Notes: a model not told the origin generated them from the sequence alone. DNA of 64,000 bases from an uncultured Clostridia bacterium (GCA_934454145.1 CAKSFT010000008.1:62001-126000); one strand, 5' to 3'; numbered from the stretch's first letter, positions 43,963 through 54,024 are shown. Numbers and translations are program-made.

Positions 43963-44598
43963 TTATAAAAGCTCACTCCAGTCCAATATGTATCGGTCTG
44001 CGGTGTTTTTCAAGATTTGTGTGTCGTCGGTGTTTGAAAAATCATACACGGCGGTGGTTTGCATTCCGGCTTTTTTTGCACCTTGTATCCCTGTCGGGAT
44101 ATCCTCAAACACCATGCATTTTTCGGGCGGTATGCCTATCCTTTTTGCGGCAAGCAGATATACATCGGGGTTGCTTTTGTTGACGCCCACCTCGGAAGAG
44201 AGGGCGTATGCGTCAATCATTCCCGATATCCCAAGACGGCTGAATGCCGCCTCGCAAAGCTCACGGTATCCGGAGGTTGCTATGGCGATTTTTGTGCCGC
44301 GTGATTTCAAAAATTCCATATACTCCTTTACATGAGGTTTTGCACCGACATCATAAAAATATGCGTCCCTGATGCGGCGCCTGAACTCTGCCTTCAGTTC
44401 GTCGGCGCTTGCTGTGAGGGAGTATTTTTCTTTTATGAGCGGCATTGATTCCTCCAGGGTCATGCAAGCGTACGGCAAAAGTTCTTCGTCAGTCACCGAA
44501 AAACCGCAGTCGGCAATAAACCCGACTGTGATGTCACGCCATATGTGCATAGAATCCAAAATTGTGCCGTCCACGTCAAATATTGCACCCAAAAACAT
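43963..44598 (-). CDS. HAD-superfamily hydrolase (beta-phosphoglucomutase-like)
   Basis: A 211-residue cytoplasmic phosphatase or mutase of the haloacid dehalogenase superfamily. The nucleophile motif is AIFDVDGTILDS (Asp8 and Asp10), motif II is IAIATSGY, motif III lies around VNKSNPDVYL, and motif IV is CMVFEDIPTGIQGAKKAGM. The cap domain sits between motifs I and II as in beta-phosphoglucomutases. AAAGGGGGAT precedes the ATG. Its substrate is probably a sugar phosphate; the exact one is unknown. Confidence 0.9.
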   Translation of the reverse strand: MFLGAIFDVDGTILDSMHIWRDITVGFIADCGFSVTDEELLPYACMTLEESMPLIKEKYSLTASADELKAEFRRRIRDAYFYDVGAKPHVKEYMEFLKSRGTKIAIATSGYRELCEAAFSRLGISGMIDAYALSSEVGVNKSNPDVYLLAAKRIGIPPEKCMVFEDIPTGIQGAKKAGMQTTAVYDFSNTDDTQILKNTADRYILDWSELL

Positions 44599-44613
44599 TT
44601 CGGATATCCCCCT

Positions 44614-45162
44614 TTACATTGAAAATTTGAAAAGAACACCAAGCACTGCAGATGCGGCGATATAAACGACCGGGTGAAGCTTAAACTTTTTCAGCGCTAT
44701 ATAAATAATAACTGCGAGGATTGCCCCCTGCCAAAAGAAGTCGGTGTATTTTTCGCCGAAAAATGCAATTTTCACAATGCTGAGCCCGGCCGTCACAATC
44801 ATCGCTGTAGATGCCGGGCGAAGCCCGTAGAATATATCGTTGAATACTGTGCTTTGACGGAACTTCTGCAAAAATTTTGCAATTATGAGAATCAGAATGA
44901 TTGACGGCAAAACTTCGCTGAGCGGCGTGAGCACCGCACCGAGAAAACCGGAGTGCAAAAAGCCGACATATGTTGCCATATTTATCCCCATAGGCCCCGG
45001 GGTTGATTCGGAAATTGCAACCATGTTTGAGATGTCCTGCATTGAAAACCAGTCAAATCTGCGCGCAAGGTCGTACAAGAAGGGAAGAGTGGCAAGACCG
45101 CCGCCTACAGAAAACAGACCGATTTTGAAAAATTCATAAAACATAACAAAGATAGAAGTCAT
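44614..45162 (-). CDS. Chromate transporter, second half-size subunit
   Basis: A 182-residue membrane protein of the CHR family, with the family signature FKIGLFSVGGGLATLPFL near the N-terminus and SESTPGPMGINMATYVGF in the middle, and several hydrophobic helices. Short-chain CHR proteins work as pairs of homologous half transporters. It overlaps the upstream partner by four bases (ATGA), a translationally coupled arrangement. Substrate is assumed to be chromate or a related oxyanion. Confidence 0.93.
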   Translation of the reverse strand: MTSIFVMFYEFFKIGLFSVGGGLATLPFLYDLARRFDWFSMQDISNMVAISESTPGPMGINMATYVGFLHSGFLGAVLTPLSEVLPSIILILIIAKFLQKFRQSTVFNDIFYGLRPASTAMIVTAGLSIVKIAFFGEKYTDFFWQGAILAVIIYIALKKFKLHPVVYIAASAVLGVLFKFSM

Positions 45163-45719
45163 TTTTCATCGCCTACTTTCTTTGCGGCTTTTCTTCTGAT
45201 TAAATTTACACATACACCTGCCGCGCCTGCCGCAATGACAATCCCGACGATTGGGAAACTTGTCAGAAGAGAAAGCAGAAACGCACTCAGGAAAATCACT
45301 GCCGAGGGTATATCTATGACAGCTTTTTTCCACAGATTTACCACCGAGTCTAAAATAAGCACGCACACACATATGCGGATACCATTGAAGGCATATTCCA
45401 CAAATTTGTAATCCAAAAAGTTTTGTATAAACGCGGAAATTATGCTTATTATGACGATTGACGGGAATATCACGCCGAGCGTTGCAAAAATTCCGCCGAG
45501 TACACCATGGCGCTTGTTGCCGATGAAGGTGGCGGTGTTGACGGCTATGATGCCGGGGGTGCATTGCCCGATTGCATAATAGTCCAAAAGTTCTTCTTCT
45601 GTTGTCCAGCCGAGATTGTCGACAAGCTCACGCTGAAGTATCGGGAGCATTGCAAGACCGCCGCCGAAGGTCATGGCACCGATTTTTGCAAAAATCCAAA
45701 AGAGTTGTAAAAGTTCCAT
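45159..45719 (-). CDS. Chromate transporter, first half-size subunit
   Basis: A 186-residue homologue of the adjacent subunit, with the signature FAKIGAMTFGGGLAMLPIL and IGQCTPGIIAVNTATFIG. ATG 45719 is preferred to GTG 45728 because AAAGGTGATG lies at the right distance. Together with the downstream gene it should form a heteromeric short-chain CHR transporter in the cytoplasmic membrane. Confidence 0.93.
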   Translation of the reverse strand: MELLQLFWIFAKIGAMTFGGGLAMLPILQRELVDNLGWTTEEELLDYYAIGQCTPGIIAVNTATFIGNKRHGVLGGIFATLGVIFPSIVIISIISAFIQNFLDYKFVEYAFNGIRICVCVLILDSVVNLWKKAVIDIPSAVIFLSAFLLSLLTSFPIVGIVIAAGAAGVCVNLIRRKAAKKVGDEK

Positions 45720-45783
45720 GTTCATCACCTTTTCTTTTTTGTCTTATAATTTTACCACATAATTGTGATTTTATCAAATATTA

Positions 45784-48700
45784 TCATTCCACAGTGTCAA
45801 AAAGCGACACCTGGTCCGCCTCTGCAAGCCCGTCAAGACAGTGGTTCTGCTGCAAAAGTTCTATGATGGATTTTGTGATTGCTGTGCGCTGACGCAAGTC
45901 CTCGATTGTGCGGAATCTGGCCTTTTCGCGTTCCTCCGCGATGCTTTTTGCCGCATTCTCGCCCATGCCGGGGAGTGCGCTCAAGGGTGGGAGGATACCC
46001 TCCGGCACATCAAGAAAATTGGTCGCATGGGATTTGTACAAATCCACCGGTTCAAAACCAATGCCGCGGGCATACATCTCTATGCATATTTCCAGGATAG
46101 GGATAAGGTTTTCTTCCTTTGGGCTGATATCGCCGTTTTTCTTGCGCTGTTTCAAATCCTCCATGGCACGGCGCGCTGTGGCCTCTCCCATAGCCATGAT
46201 TGACGCGTCAAAGTCGTCGGCACGCACCGAAAAATATGCAATATAGAACGCTTTGGGATAATGTACTTTGTAATAAGCGATTCTGAACGCCATGGTGACA
46301 TACGCAACGGCATGTGCTTTTGGAAACATGTATTTGATTTTTTTGCATGAATCAATATACCATTGCGGAACATTTGCCGCATTCATGGCTTCTTCGTCTT
46401 CGGGCTTTAGCCCCTTGCCCTTTCTCACGCTTTCCATTATTGTAAAGGCATGTCCCGCCTCGACCCCCATGGAAATGAGGTAAATCATGATATCGTCACG
46501 TGCACAGATAGAGTGTGAAAGGTCACATATGCCTTGCTGGATAAGGGTTTGGGCATTGTTCAGCCAAACGTCTGTGCCGTGGGACAGGCCCGAAATACGC
46601 ACAAGCTCCGAAAAAGTGGAGGGCTTTGTGTCCTCAAGCATCTGGCGGACAAATTTGGTGCCGAATTCCGGCACACCGTATGTGCCAAGCTTTGTGCCTA
46701 TGTCACCTTTAAGTTTAAGCGCGTCTGCCGAGGTGAAAAGACTCATGGTGTCTTTGTCATCGAGGGGGATTGTCTGCGGGTCAAGTCCCGTCAGGTCCTG
46801 GAGCATTTTGATTACTGTAGGGTCGTCGTGCCCGAGCTCGTCAAGTTTCAAAAGGTTTTGGTCAATCGAATGATAATCAAAATGCGTGGTTATGATGTCG
46901 GAATTTGTGTCGTCTGCCGGGTGCTGCACGGGGCAGAACTCATGAATGTTGTTTTTGTGCGGCACAACGATGATTCCGCCGGGGTGCTGACCGCTGGTGC
47001 GCTTGACACCGACACAGCCTGCGGCAAGACGTTTCATTTCGGCATTTCGTATTTTGACGCCTTTATCCTCAGAATACTTTTTTACATATCCGAATGCGGT
47101 TTTTTCCGCAACGGTGCCTATCGTGCCGGCGCGGAAAACAAAGCCTTCACCAAAAAAGGTTTCAGTATATTTGTGGATAACCGGCTGATATTCTCCCGAG
47201 AAATTCAGGTCGATATCAGGCTCTTTGTCCCCCTTGAATCCAAGAAAAGTTTCAAAGGGTATGTCGTGTCCGTCCTTTTTGTACGGCGTGCCGCAGACGG
47301 GGCAGTCCTTGTCGGGGAGGTCACAGCCGGAAATACCTGTTTCGCTGCCTATAAATTCCACATTTTTGCAGTTGGGGCAGATGTAGTGCGCCGGCAGAGA
47401 GTTAACCTCTGTTATGTCGGACAAAAATGCAACAAAGGACGAACCGACAGAACCTCTTGAACCGACAAGGTAGCCGTCACTCAGTGATTTTCTTACAAGC
47501 TCCTGTGCAATTTTGTACATGACAGAAAACCCGTATGTGGTGATAGAATGAAGTTCTTTGTCAAGCCGTTCTTTCACAAGGTCGGGGAGGGGGTCGCCGT
47601 AGATTGCCTTTGCTTTGTTCATAGAGTCGTTTATTATTCCCTCCTGTGCACCCTCAATCTCCGGTGGACATTTTTTCTTGGGTATTGGGCGCACGGCGTC
47701 TATCATGTCGGCGATGAGATTGGTGTTTTCCACAACAACCTCATATGCCTTTTCTTCGCCGAGATATTCAAATTCTTTCAGCATCTCTTCCGTGGTGCGC
47801 AAAAAAAGCGGCGCCTGGTTGTCGGCATCTTTAAAGCCTTTGTAGTGCATGAGTATTTTTCTGAAATTTGCCCCCTCCGGGTCGAGAAAATGGACGTCGC
47901 ATGTCGCCGCAACGGGGATATGCAGCTTTTCGCCCAGCGCAACCACGCGGCGGTTTATGTTCCGCAAGTCCTCGTCAGTGTTTATATGTGGAATTTTTTC
48001 CGATGTTTTCATATAAGCATTGTTGCCGATGGGCTGGATTTCAAGATAGTCATAAAATCCCGCGATTTCCTCCAGTGCCTTTTCGCTTGCACCGTCCACA
48101 ATGGCGCTTATCAGTTCGCCTGCCTCACAGGCAGAGCCGATAATTATGCCTTCGCGTTTTTTCTCCAGAAGGCTGCGCGGAATACGCGGTGTGCGGTGGA
48201 AATATTTCAGGTGAGAGTCGGTGACCATTTCGTATATATGGCGCACGCCAAGCTCATTTTTTGCCAGCAGTATGATATGGTATGCATGGTTCTTTTTGGA
48301 GGCTTCTGCCATGTCAAAAGCGTCATTTAGACTGTCAAGAGCCGTGAGAGAACGTGATGCCAATTCGTCAAGCATTTTTAAAAATATATCTGCTGTTGCC
48401 TTGGCATCATTCACAGCCCTGTGGTGGTTTTCCAGGATTACATTCAGGTGCTTTGTGAGGTTGTTGAGTCTGTAGCCGGCAAGCTCCGGATACAGACAGC
48501 GCGCAAGCTGTAATGTGTCCATGTATGTAAAGTTAAAATCAAGCCCCAATCTGCGGCAGTTTTCTTTGATGAATCCTATGTCGAACTTTGCATTGTGCGC
48601 GACAAGCACACAGCCTTCGCAGAATTTGAGAAAATCCCCGAGTATTTCGCCGATTTTCGGCGCTTTTGCCACCATTTCGTCTGTTATCCCTGTGAGCTCC

Positions 48701-49797
48701 ACAATCTCGTCGGGGATTTTTTCGCCCGGATTGACAAAGGTTGACCATCTGTCACAGACTTTGCCGTTTTCAATTTTTACGGCGCCTATTTCGGTTATGT
48801 TGTTTTCTTCGGCAGAACGCCCGGTTGTTTCTATGTCAAAAACGACATAGCTGCCGTTTATATCCTGACTGCAGGGCTCATACACAATTTTTGCATCGTC
48901 GTTTATCAGATAGCCTTCCACGCCATAGAGAATTTTGATTTTTTCGTTGTTGTTCGATGCCTTCATGGCATCGGGATAAGACTGCACAACCCCATGGTCT
49001 GTCAGGGCGATTGCCGTGTGCCCCCAGCTTATGGCGCGGTTTATAAGGTCTTTTGCGGAGGACACGCCGTCCATTGCCGACATTTGGGTATGCATATGCA
49101 GTTCGACACGTTTTTTCGGTGCGTTGTCCTTCCTTTTTGCCGGGCCGTGCGTGATGCCTATAGAGTTTATCGAAACGACAACTTCGTGTATATAATCGTT
49201 GTATTGCGCTTTTCCGCGTACAACAACATAAAGCCCTTTTTTCAGCCTGTCCTTCAGCGTGAGGAATGCGGACTGATGCTTTTCATTTTTGTCAATAAAA
49301 ATCTGTGTTGTGATGGAGTCATTGTAGTCTGTGATATCTATGACAAAAAGATGAAATTCCTTTTCGGTTTTTTTGCTTTTTATTTCTTTGTATTCAACAT
49401 TGAAGATTTCACCGCAGAAGGTGACCTTGTCGCTGTTTTCGTCTATGGAAGATATGGGTGTCAGTTCATCACGGATTGAACGTCCGTAAAGCATTTCTTC
49501 AATATGAGCGCGCCCGAGGTACACCTTTTTTTCTGCGTTTTCTTTTGAATATACCGGCGGCACAAAAAACTGTTCTTCCTCGTGCGGCAGGGCGCTTTCA
49601 AGACAGCGGATATGCATGCTTGTCAGGTGATATTGCGCCTTGACGCGTTCTTCGAAACTGTCGAGAATGTCATCTTCCATATTTTCGTTCAGGATAAGCT
49701 CCATGCGGCGGTGATTTCTTGAAATTTTTATTTTTTCAACTTCAATTTTTCTTTTGCCGCTATACTGCGGAAATATAACCTTTATGTTTGGCTTCAT
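45784..49797 (-). CDS. polC: DNA polymerase III alpha subunit, Gram-positive PolC type
   Basis: The essential replicative polymerase with built-in proofreading. The 1337-residue protein has an N-terminal domain, an OB fold (about 225), a PHP domain starting ELHMHTQMSAMDGV that is interrupted by a DEDDh 3'-5' exonuclease (VVFDIETTGRSAEENN; VAHNAKFDIGF), a zinc-binding stretch with ICPNCKNVEF and CPVCGTPY, palm motifs including DIDLNFSGEYQP and GTIGTVAEKTAFGY, and C-terminal helix-hairpin-helix-like segments. The length is close to the usual 1430 residues, slightly shorter. GGAGGAAAC precedes the ATG. Repeat copy B lies in its leader. Confidence 0.98.
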   Translation of the reverse strand: MKPNIKVIFPQYSGKRKIEVEKIKISRNHRRMELILNENMEDDILDSFEERVKAQYHLTSMHIRCLESALPHEEEQFFVPPVYSKENAEKKVYLGRAHIEEMLYGRSIRDELTPISSIDENSDKVTFCGEIFNVEYKEIKSKKTEKEFHLFVIDITDYNDSITTQIFIDKNEKHQSAFLTLKDRLKKGLYVVVRGKAQYNDYIHEVVVSINSIGITHGPAKRKDNAPKKRVELHMHTQMSAMDGVSSAKDLINRAISWGHTAIALTDHGVVQSYPDAMKASNNNEKIKILYGVEGYLINDDAKIVYEPCSQDINGSYVVFDIETTGRSAEENNITEIGAVKIENGKVCDRWSTFVNPGEKIPDEIVELTGITDEMVAKAPKIGEILGDFLKFCEGCVLVAHNAKFDIGFIKENCRRLGLDFNFTYMDTLQLARCLYPELAGYRLNNLTKHLNVILENHHRAVNDAKATADIFLKMLDELASRSLTALDSLNDAFDMAEASKKNHAYHIILLAKNELGVRHIYEMVTDSHLKYFHRTPRIPRSLLEKKREGIIIGSACEAGELISAIVDGASEKALEEIAGFYDYLEIQPIGNNAYMKTSEKIPHINTDEDLRNINRRVVALGEKLHIPVAATCDVHFLDPEGANFRKILMHYKGFKDADNQAPLFLRTTEEMLKEFEYLGEEKAYEVVVENTNLIADMIDAVRPIPKKKCPPEIEGAQEGIINDSMNKAKAIYGDPLPDLVKERLDKELHSITTYGFSVMYKIAQELVRKSLSDGYLVGSRGSVGSSFVAFLSDITEVNSLPAHYICPNCKNVEFIGSETGISGCDLPDKDCPVCGTPYKKDGHDIPFETFLGFKGDKEPDIDLNFSGEYQPVIHKYTETFFGEGFVFRAGTIGTVAEKTAFGYVKKYSEDKGVKIRNAEMKRLAAGCVGVKRTSGQHPGGIIVVPHKNNIHEFCPVQHPADDTNSDIITTHFDYHSIDQNLLKLDELGHDDPTVIKMLQDLTGLDPQTIPLDDKDTMSLFTSADALKLKGDIGTKLGTYGVPEFGTKFVRQMLEDTKPSTFSELVRISGLSHGTDVWLNNAQTLIQQGICDLSHSICARDDIMIYLISMGVEAGHAFTIMESVRKGKGLKPEDEEAMNAANVPQWYIDSCKKIKYMFPKAHAVAYVTMAFRIAYYKVHYPKAFYIAYFSVRADDFDASIMAMGEATARRAMEDLKQRKKNGDISPKEENLIPILEICIEMYARGIGFEPVDLYKSHATNFLDVPEGILPPLSALPGMGENAAKSIAEEREKARFRTIEDLRQRTAITKSIIELLQQNHCLDGLAEADQVSLFDTVE

Positions 49798-49879
49798 TGC
49801 GTTTCCTCCAAAAAAATAAATGCTTCCCCAAAAAAATCGGGTGCATTGAATATATGCTGCATAACGGTTGTACCGTTAC

Positions 49880-50076
49880 AATAAATATACAATTAACCGC
49901 CGCATCTTTGCGGGGTATCGGGGCGTCACCCCTTGAATTGGTAATCAAAAATGACGACATGTGCGTCATTTTTGGCTGAAATAAAAAGTTTCAACCTATC
50001 GTAAAGTTAAAATCGGATGGAACTTTTTATTTTTACCCAAGAATTTTAATTGGAAAACGTTAGTTTTACAATTATC
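49880..50076 (-). repeat. Hairpin-rich intergenic repeat, copy B (inverted)
   Basis: The reverse complement starts GATAATTGTAAAAC and aligns with copy A at the start of the window through the AAATAAAAAGTT / AACTTTTTATTT arms and the AAAAATGACG / CGTCATTTTT hairpin to CCCCGATACC. The intervening loop is different. Its orientation toward polC is the same as that of copy A toward its downstream gene. Confidence 0.65.
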
Positions 50077-50156
50077 TTAATTATTATAACATAACAAACA
50101 AACAGGGTCAATATACAAATTGTTAAAATAATACACCAAAATCTTAATATAGTCAA

Positions 50157-50185
50157 TTGACTTTATGAGGCATCGAGTGTATAAT
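50157..50185 (+). promoter_or_regulatory. Promoter of the GH3 glucosidase
   Basis: TTGACT (50157-50162), 17-base spacer, TATAAT (50180-50185). The rest of the 50077-50315 gap shows no gene. Confidence 0.7.
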
Positions 50186-50315
50186 AAACAAAAAAAAGGA
50201 AGGCATAACGTTAAAAATGTGCTGCGCACCTTATCCTGCTTAAAAAAGCTAACCCGTGTACATTTTTCGGCGTTGTGATTTGTGCCGCCGCATGGCGGCG
50301 AAGAGGAGGAATAAA

Positions 50316-52394
50316 ATGGAGAAAATTCTTGAAAAAATGAGCCTGGAGCAAAAGGCACAGCTTTTGACAGGGTTTGAGGGGACGACAAAGGAATTTGAAG
50401 AACTCGGAATACCAAAGGTGTTTATGGTGGACGGACCGCACGGAGTGAGAAAGGGAAACAGCAACACAAAGGGAGGGTGTGTCTGTTTTCCGACTTCTTC
50501 GGCTGTCGGTTCGTCGTGGAGCCGTGAAGTGGCAAGAGAAACGGGGAGAGCGATAGGCAGAGAGTGCCGCGCGGAGGATTATGAAATGCTTCTTGCACCG
50601 GGGGTGAATATGAAAAGGACACCCTATTGCGGAAGAAATTTTGAATATTTTTCTGAGGACCCTGTTCTTTCGGGACATCTGGCGGCAGAGGTCATAAACG
50701 GGCTTGAGGACGAAGGAATCGGCGCAAGCCTTAAGCATTTTGCCGTAAACAACCAGGAGTATCAGCGCACAACCATAAATGCGGAAGTTGATGAGCGGAC
50801 ACTTAGGGAATACTATTTAAAACCGTTTCAGATAGCTTTGGAAAATTCCAATCCTACTTCTGTTATGTGCGCATACAATAAGCTTGGCGGAATATGGTGC
50901 TCTGAAAATAAGTATCTTCTCACCGATATTTTGAGAGAAGAATGGGGATATGACGGTATTGTCATTTCAGACTGGGGCGCAGTGCACGATGCATGCCGTT
51001 CAATCCGTGCCGGGCTTGACCTTGATATGCCGTGCAACAAAAACATTGCCGATGACTTAAAACACGGCTTGGAAACAGGGAAAATCACCATGGAGGAGAT
51101 TGACAGGGCTGTTTTGAGAATGTTGAAGTTCATCGAAAAGACGAAAAAGATGCAAAAAGGCAAGTGTGACGGATATTCCAGAGAGAAACAGCACAAAATC
51201 GCGCGAGATGCCGCGGCAGAATGCATCACCCTGCTGAAAAACGAAAATGATGTATTGCCGATAACAGGGAAAAAGTACAAAAAGATAGGCGTTTTCGGCG
51301 AGGCGGCAAGGCGCCCTGTCATAATGGGGGGCGGGAGTTCGCTGATTTTGCTTGATGACGAAATGGTGGACAAGCCGATTGATTTTATAAGAAAAAATGC
51401 CGAAGAAGAGGGCATTGAGGTTTATTACAGCCCGGTCAGCGGAATGACATTCAAAAACCGTATGAACGGATTTATGGGCGCTGAGGACGTGGGCGAGCTG
51501 AACCATTGGGGAAATTATGAAAACGGAAATGATTTTGACGCGATGATTGTGTTTATAAGCGACAATTATGGCATGGACGTGGAAACGGAGCACTGGGACA
51601 GAGAAAACCTTACTTTTGCAAACTACATAAACGGTATGATTGAGTCGGCGTGCAATGCGTGTGACAATGTCATTGTGGTCATGCAGACGGGAAGCGCGGC
51701 AGTGCCGGGCAGATGGCATAAAAATGTCAGGGGAGTCGTGCAGATGTGGTATGCCGGAGAAGGGGGAGGAAGCGCAGTTTCCGACATACTTTTCGGGCGC
51801 GTAAACCCAAGCGCAAAGCTGTCCGAAAGCTTTGTCCTGGACGACCGCAAGGAAATGGACGTGACGGGCGACGGACGCAAAACATGGTACAGCGAGGGAA
51901 TGTTTGTCGGCTACAGATATTATGACATGCACGGAGCAGATTTGTGGTTCCCGTTCGGGCATGGTTTGTCTTATACAAAATATGAATATTCCGGCATGAA
52001 TCTGAAAAAAGAAATTGCTCCGGACGGAAAAATTGCCATTACCGTGAGCGCAAAGATAAAAAATATCGGCGAATGTGCGGGAAAAGAAGTTGTTCAGCTT
52101 TATGTTTCGCACAGGAACAGCGTTGTGCTGAAACCCGAAAAAGAATTGAAGGCATTTGACAAAATTACACTGGAGCCGGGGGAAGAAAAGGAAGTAATAT
52201 TCAGACTTTCCGAAAAGGATTTGCAGTATTATAACATCTGCCTCAGAGAGTGGCACACCGAAAGCGGTGTATATGAATTTATGTTTGGCGCGTCATCGGC
52301 AGACATACGCCTGAGGGAAAAATGTGAAATTGCTGTAAAAGGAGATTATTCCATAGACGCGATGTCCACAAAGTTTATTATGCAGGAAAGCTGA
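50316..52394 (+). CDS. Glycoside hydrolase family 3 beta-glucosidase/xylosidase
   Basis: A 692-residue retaining glycosidase. The GH3 N-terminal barrel contains DGPHGVRKG, LKHFAVNNQEYQR and the catalytic nucleophile Asp219 in GIVISDWGAVHD. The C-terminal alpha/beta domain (about 300-520) and the terminal fibronectin III-like domain (WFPFGHGLSYTKYEYS through ESGVYEFMFGASS) follow. No signal peptide is present, so it acts on imported oligosaccharides. ATG 50316 follows GAGGAGG. The exact sugar specificity cannot be decided from sequence. Confidence 0.93.
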   Translation: MEKILEKMSLEQKAQLLTGFEGTTKEFEELGIPKVFMVDGPHGVRKGNSNTKGGCVCFPTSSAVGSSWSREVARETGRAIGRECRAEDYEMLLAPGVNMKRTPYCGRNFEYFSEDPVLSGHLAAEVINGLEDEGIGASLKHFAVNNQEYQRTTINAEVDERTLREYYLKPFQIALENSNPTSVMCAYNKLGGIWCSENKYLLTDILREEWGYDGIVISDWGAVHDACRSIRAGLDLDMPCNKNIADDLKHGLETGKITMEEIDRAVLRMLKFIEKTKKMQKGKCDGYSREKQHKIARDAAAECITLLKNENDVLPITGKKYKKIGVFGEAARRPVIMGGGSSLILLDDEMVDKPIDFIRKNAEEEGIEVYYSPVSGMTFKNRMNGFMGAEDVGELNHWGNYENGNDFDAMIVFISDNYGMDVETEHWDRENLTFANYINGMIESACNACDNVIVVMQTGSAAVPGRWHKNVRGVVQMWYAGEGGGSAVSDILFGRVNPSAKLSESFVLDDRKEMDVTGDGRKTWYSEGMFVGYRYYDMHGADLWFPFGHGLSYTKYEYSGMNLKKEIAPDGKIAITVSAKIKNIGECAGKEVVQLYVSHRNSVVLKPEKELKAFDKITLEPGEEKEVIFRLSEKDLQYYNICLREWHTESGVYEFMFGASSADIRLREKCEIAVKGDYSIDAMSTKFIMQES

Positions 52395-52409
52395 TAAAAA
52401 TTTTTGCTT

Positions 52410-52560
52410 GATTTCGTTGGTATTTTTCTTTAACATTGTTTAAAACCTCCTTGATATTTTAGTAATGCGGTCGCCAAACCATTTACTATTATATCATAGG
52501 AGGTTTTATTTTCATATGCTAAAGTTTTTATCTTCCCCCAGTAGAACCGGGGGTTTATTT
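52410..52560. repeat. Possible IS200/IS605-type end or palindrome-bearing remnant
   Basis: Inverted arms TAAAACCTCC (52441) and GGAGGTTTTA (52499) flank about 50 bases, and a hairpin CCCCCAGTAGAACCGGGGG lies at 52535-52553. Subterminal hairpins of this kind occur at IS200/IS605 ends. No transposase is present, so this would be a solo remnant. The assignment is by appearance only. Confidence 0.3.
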
Positions 52561-52573
52561 CCATGTCTAAAGA

Positions 52574-52613
52574 CGAAAAAAATGCGGCTTTTCAAGTTTC
52601 CTTGAAAAGCCGC
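52574..52613 (-). terminator. Terminator of htrA
   Basis: GCGGCTTTTCAAG / CTTGAAAAGCCGC forms a 13-bp stem with a 4-base loop, followed on the minus strand by TTTTTTTCG. Confidence 0.9.
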
Positions 52614-52660
52614 AGAGGGGGTTTTCCGCGTCAGCGGAATATATATGAAAAAGATGGGGC

Positions 52661-53872
52661 TTAGTTATTTTTCTGGGGGACTTCTTCGCCCAGAACTACG
52701 GGGACTTCAATCAGTTCACCGTTTCTTATGACGGTGAGCGTCAGAGTGTCGCCCGGTTTTTTTGTGTCACGGATATCGTTCAGCGTGTCAACCTGGTTGA
52801 CAACCTTGCCGTCCGCTTTTACAATCAGGTCACCTGCCTGCATGCCTGCATTCGCAGCGCCGGAACCTTCCGAAACGCTTTCAACCGAAAGCCCGTTTCT
52901 TGTCGCTTTTGCCGTAATCCCGACCAACGGCCTTCCAGAAACATAGCCGTTGTTGATGAGGTCATCAACAATAGGCTTTGCTTCTGATATGGCGATTGCA
53001 AAACCGATACCTTCTACAGATTCCGATGAAAGCTTGATTGTGTTGATACCGATGACTTCGCCGTACTGGTTTACAAGGGCGCCGCCCGAGTTGCCCGGGT
53101 TTATCGCCGCGTCAGTCTGAATCAGGTTGTATTTTTTGTTGTCCACGGTCATTGTCCTGTTTACGGCACTGATGACGCCTGATGTCACTGTCCCGGCAAG
53201 TTCCTGGCCGAGAGGGTTGCCGATTGCAACCGCAAGCTCGCCGACCTTGACCTGCTCTGAATCGCCGAGTGTTGCGGCAGGCAAGCCTGTTTTGTCGATT
53301 TTCAAAACAGCGAGGTCTGATTTTGAATCAGAGCCTACCAATGTTGCCACAAATTCATCACCGGTGTTTAAGATGACAGACAACTCTGTCGCGCCGTCAA
53401 TGACGTGCTGGTTTGTAACGATGTATCCGTCTTCACTGATGATTATTCCCGAGCCGCTGCCTTGTTCCACAAGCTCGGAATTGTTTGGGTCGCTGGTGTA
53501 ATAATATCTGCCCGTGAACGGGTCATAATATTTTTGCGGCGACACTTTTGTTTTGTTTATTACGCCGACACAGCTGGGCCCGACCTTTTCCGCGATTTCA
53601 GTGACTGAAAGGACTTTTTTTGAAGAGGTCAGGGTATTTGTCGAAACAGTGCTGAGATTATCCGCAAGCGTCGGTGATGACGAAGAGTTTATGGAACTTC
53701 CCGAATTGTTTGAAGCTATATAATAAACACCGCCGCCGACTGCTGCGGAAGAAATGACGCTTGCCGCGAGTGCGGAACAAAGACATGCAAGCCATACCTT
53801 TGGTTTTTTTTGTTTTTTAATTTTTGGTTGATACATAACCATTGCTGTTGAATCTGTCTGCGGATATTTCAT
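52661..53872 (-). CDS. htrA: HtrA/DegP-like membrane-anchored serine protease
   Basis: A 403-residue envelope quality-control protease. An N-terminal transmembrane anchor (about residues 26-50) precedes a Ser/Asn-rich linker, a trypsin-like domain with catalytic His156 (TNQHVID), Asp186 (SDLAVLK) and Ser262 (NPGNSGGAL), and one PDZ domain from about residue 300. AAGGAGGAAT precedes the ATG, and a terminator follows the stop. The protein should act outside the cytoplasmic membrane on misfolded proteins. Confidence 0.96.
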   Translation of the reverse strand: MKYPQTDSTAMVMYQPKIKKQKKPKVWLACLCSALAASVISSAAVGGGVYYIASNNSGSSINSSSSPTLADNLSTVSTNTLTSSKKVLSVTEIAEKVGPSCVGVINKTKVSPQKYYDPFTGRYYYTSDPNNSELVEQGSGSGIIISEDGYIVTNQHVIDGATELSVILNTGDEFVATLVGSDSKSDLAVLKIDKTGLPAATLGDSEQVKVGELAVAIGNPLGQELAGTVTSGVISAVNRTMTVDNKKYNLIQTDAAINPGNSGGALVNQYGEVIGINTIKLSSESVEGIGFAIAISEAKPIVDDLINNGYVSGRPLVGITAKATRNGLSVESVSEGSGAANAGMQAGDLIVKADGKVVNQVDTLNDIRDTKKPGDTLTLTVIRNGELIEVPVVLGEEVPQKNN

Positions 53873-54024
53873 AATTATTCCTCCTTGAAATTTGGATAAG
53901 TATTATTGCCCCATACAGGGTTTCTTTCTTTTTATGATTCTATAATACAACATGGTTTTGACACCGGTGTGAAAAAAAAGTAAATAAGTTTTTAGAACTT
54001 TGTAAACAAATTGTGAACACGCAC

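Noticed and set aside
46534..47460. Long plus-strand ORF within polC
   Set aside because: Shadow of polC; the minus-strand frame carries all polymerase motifs.
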